The position numbers were made by a program, and so were the translations under genes. Below the pieces are notes generated by a model. It was given only the letters and a program-made list of their open reading frames with translations, searched no databases and was not told where the DNA came from. DNA of 6,897 nucleotides from Mariprofundaceae bacterium (GTDB lineage Bacteria; Pseudomonadota; Zetaproteobacteria; Mariprofundales; Mariprofundaceae): positions 1 through 6,897 of the forward strand of contig JALUXN010000280.1 of NCBI GenBank assembly GCA_027018975.1, given 5' to 3'. Below are positions 5,658 to 6,897 of this stretch, in pieces; within the stretch, counting starts at the first letter, position 1; each line of letters starts with the position of its first letter.

Positions 5658-6897
5658 GTGCTGACTGATTCCGATGCAACGATAGCCGCTATCGCCACGC
5701 CGGCTGGGCGTGGCGGCGTGGGCGTTGTGCGGGTCTCTGGCTCTGCGGCGCGACGACTGCTCTGCACGGTAACCCAACGATCCTCACCACCTGCGCCGCG
5801 CAGTGCCGTGTTGGCCAGCTGGTATGATGCTCAGGGTGAAGTGCTGGATCGTGGATTGGTACTCTGTTGCACTGCACCACACTCCTACACCGGCGAAGAT
5901 GTGGTGGAGTTTCACGGGCATGGCAGCCCCGTTCTGTTGCGGGCGCTGCTGGCACGTTTGTATGAACTGGGCTGCAGACCGGCTGAACCGGGTGAATTCA
6001 CGCGCCGCGCTGTAGCGAACGGCAAAATCGATTTAACTCAGGCCGAAGCGGTGGCTGCCTGCATCGATGCCGCCACACTGCGCGCCGGCAAGCAGGCGCT
6101 GCGCCAGTTGGATGGCGCGTTTGGTCGCCGCATTACGCAGCTGATGGATTGTCTGACCACGCAGGTCGCCCATCTTGAGGCCTGCCTCGACTTCCCCGAA
6201 GAGGAGATTCCACCGCTCTTTTTTGCCGAATTGGCGGCCGAGATTGAGCAGCAGTTGTTGGCGCCGCTGGATCAGCTGCTCGCCTCCGCGCCGCTGGGCG
6301 AGCGCCTCTTTGATGGCGCGGTGGTAGCCATTATCGGCGCCCCGAATGTTGGCAAATCGAGCCTGATGAACCATCTCTGTGGCCGTGATCGCGCCATTGT
6401 CAGTGAGATTGCCGGCACAACACGCGATGTGCTGGAGGTCGATTTCGAGGTCAATGGCATCCCTGTCCGCCTTGCCGATACCGCCGGTCTGCGCGACTGC
6501 GACGATCGCATCGAACAGGAGGGGGTGCGCCGCGCCGAGCAGATGGCGGCGCAGGCTGATCTCACCATATTTGTCGCCGATGCGACGCGGCCGGAGAGCT
6601 GGGCGTGTCCGCTGGCGGCCGATCTGCTGCTGATGAACAAGGTGGATCAACCCCACGATCGGGCGCAGCTGCCGGCGCAGTTTCTGCCGATCAGTGTTCA
6701 AGATGGTAGCGGACTGGATCGGCTGATGGATCGTCTGGCCGAACTGCTGGGTGATCAGGCGGTTGCCGATGAAGGGGTGCTGGTGACGCGCGAACGCCAT
6801 CGCCTGATTCTCGAGGCGGTGCGCGAGCAGATTCGGCGCGGTGTGGCTGCGCTGGGCAGTGAGGCGGAGCTGGATCTGGTTGCCATGGAGTGGCGCT
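5658..6897 (+). CDS. mnmE: tRNA uridine-5-carboxymethylaminomethyl(34) synthesis GTPase MnmE, 3'-truncated by window edge
   Basis: Cytoplasmic GTPase that works with MnmG (GidA) to modify wobble uridine 34 in certain tRNAs. The frame runs open for 413 codons to the edge; family members are about 450 residues, so the C-terminal helix and its catalytic Cys motif are off-window. The N-terminal folate-binding domain shows TIAAIATPAGRGGVGVVRVSG (residues 8-28), then SYTGEDVVEFHGHG (76-89) and the PGEFTRRA-to-QAEAV block (111-132). The G domain has G1 GAPNVGKSS (227-235), G2 GTTRD (253-257), G3 DTAG (274-277), G4 NKVD (327-330) and a probable G5 at SVQDGSG (346-352). The start is GTG at 5658, the only usual start codon between the yidC stop and the conserved N-terminus. 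GGAG (5652-5655) lies only 2 nt before it, so the CTG at 5661 is an alternative. It is the last gene of the rpmH-rnpA-yidD-yidC series, as in many proteobacteria. Confidence 0.97.
   Translation, partial: MLTDSDATIAAIATPAGRGGVGVVRVSGSAARRLLCTVTQRSSPPAPRSAVLASWYDAQGEVLDRGLVLCCTAPHSYTGEDVVEFHGHGSPVLLRALLARLYELGCRPAEPGEFTRRAVANGKIDLTQAEAVAACIDAATLRAGKQALRQLDGAFGRRITQLMDCLTTQVAHLEACLDFPEEEIPPLFFAELAAEIEQQLLAPLDQLLASAPLGERLFDGAVVAIIGAPNVGKSSLMNHLCGRDRAIVSEIAGTTRDVLEVDFEVNGIPVRLADTAGLRDCDDRIEQEGVRRAEQMAAQADLTIFVADATRPESWACPLAADLLLMNKVDQPHDRAQLPAQFLPISVQDGSGLDRLMDRLAELLGDQAVADEGVLVTRERHRLILEAVREQIRRGVAALGSEAELDLVAMEWR

Noticed and set aside
6033..6800. 255-codon minus-strand open frame opposite mnmE
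   Set aside because: The plus strand carries unmistakable MnmE with all G motifs. The antisense product is Gln/Arg/His-rich and low in recognisable structure.

Overview
The window reads as a piece of a proteobacterial chromosome. The main evidence is the gene order rpmH-rnpA-yidD-yidC-mnmE, the long periplasmic domain in YidC (typical of Gram-negative bacteria) and the protein sequences. The order alone does not fix the class. A member of the Zetaproteobacteria or Gammaproteobacteria is my guess, with low confidence.

Layout. Positions 1-346 are the left end of an IS66-family insertion sequence. It has a terminal GTAAGCG inverted repeat ending at 346 and the first part of the accessory gene tnpA on the minus strand, and it continues off the left edge. 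Positions 347-499 are non-coding flank. Positions 500-2970 hold a two-gene minus-strand operon: a single-domain six-helix voltage-gated cation channel, then gpmI (phosphoglycerate mutase), joined by an ATGA stop/start overlap. Positions 2971-3226 are the divergent intergenic region, with a good sigma70-type promoter facing right. From 3227 to the right edge runs the plus-strand operon rpmH (ribosomal protein L34), rnpA (RNase P protein), yidD, yidC and mnmE; mnmE is cut by the window end about 40 codons before its expected stop.

How the genes fit together. The right-hand operon is a housekeeping group: ribosome assembly, tRNA 5' maturation, inner-membrane protein insertion (YidD assists YidC) and tRNA wobble-uridine modification. 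The left-hand operon pairs a glycolytic enzyme with an ion channel. The channel's filter, TLEDWTD, carries more acidic residues than bacterial sodium channels and resembles the engineered calcium-selective filters.

Most of the window is ordinary core genome. Points worth a second look are the channel filter and its coupling to gpmI, the lack of any ATG, GTG or TTG start for full-length rnpA, the unusually close ribosome binding site at mnmE, and the small symmetrical sequences at the IS66 boundary. I see no CRISPR array, tRNA, rRNA, prophage or evident novel defence system.
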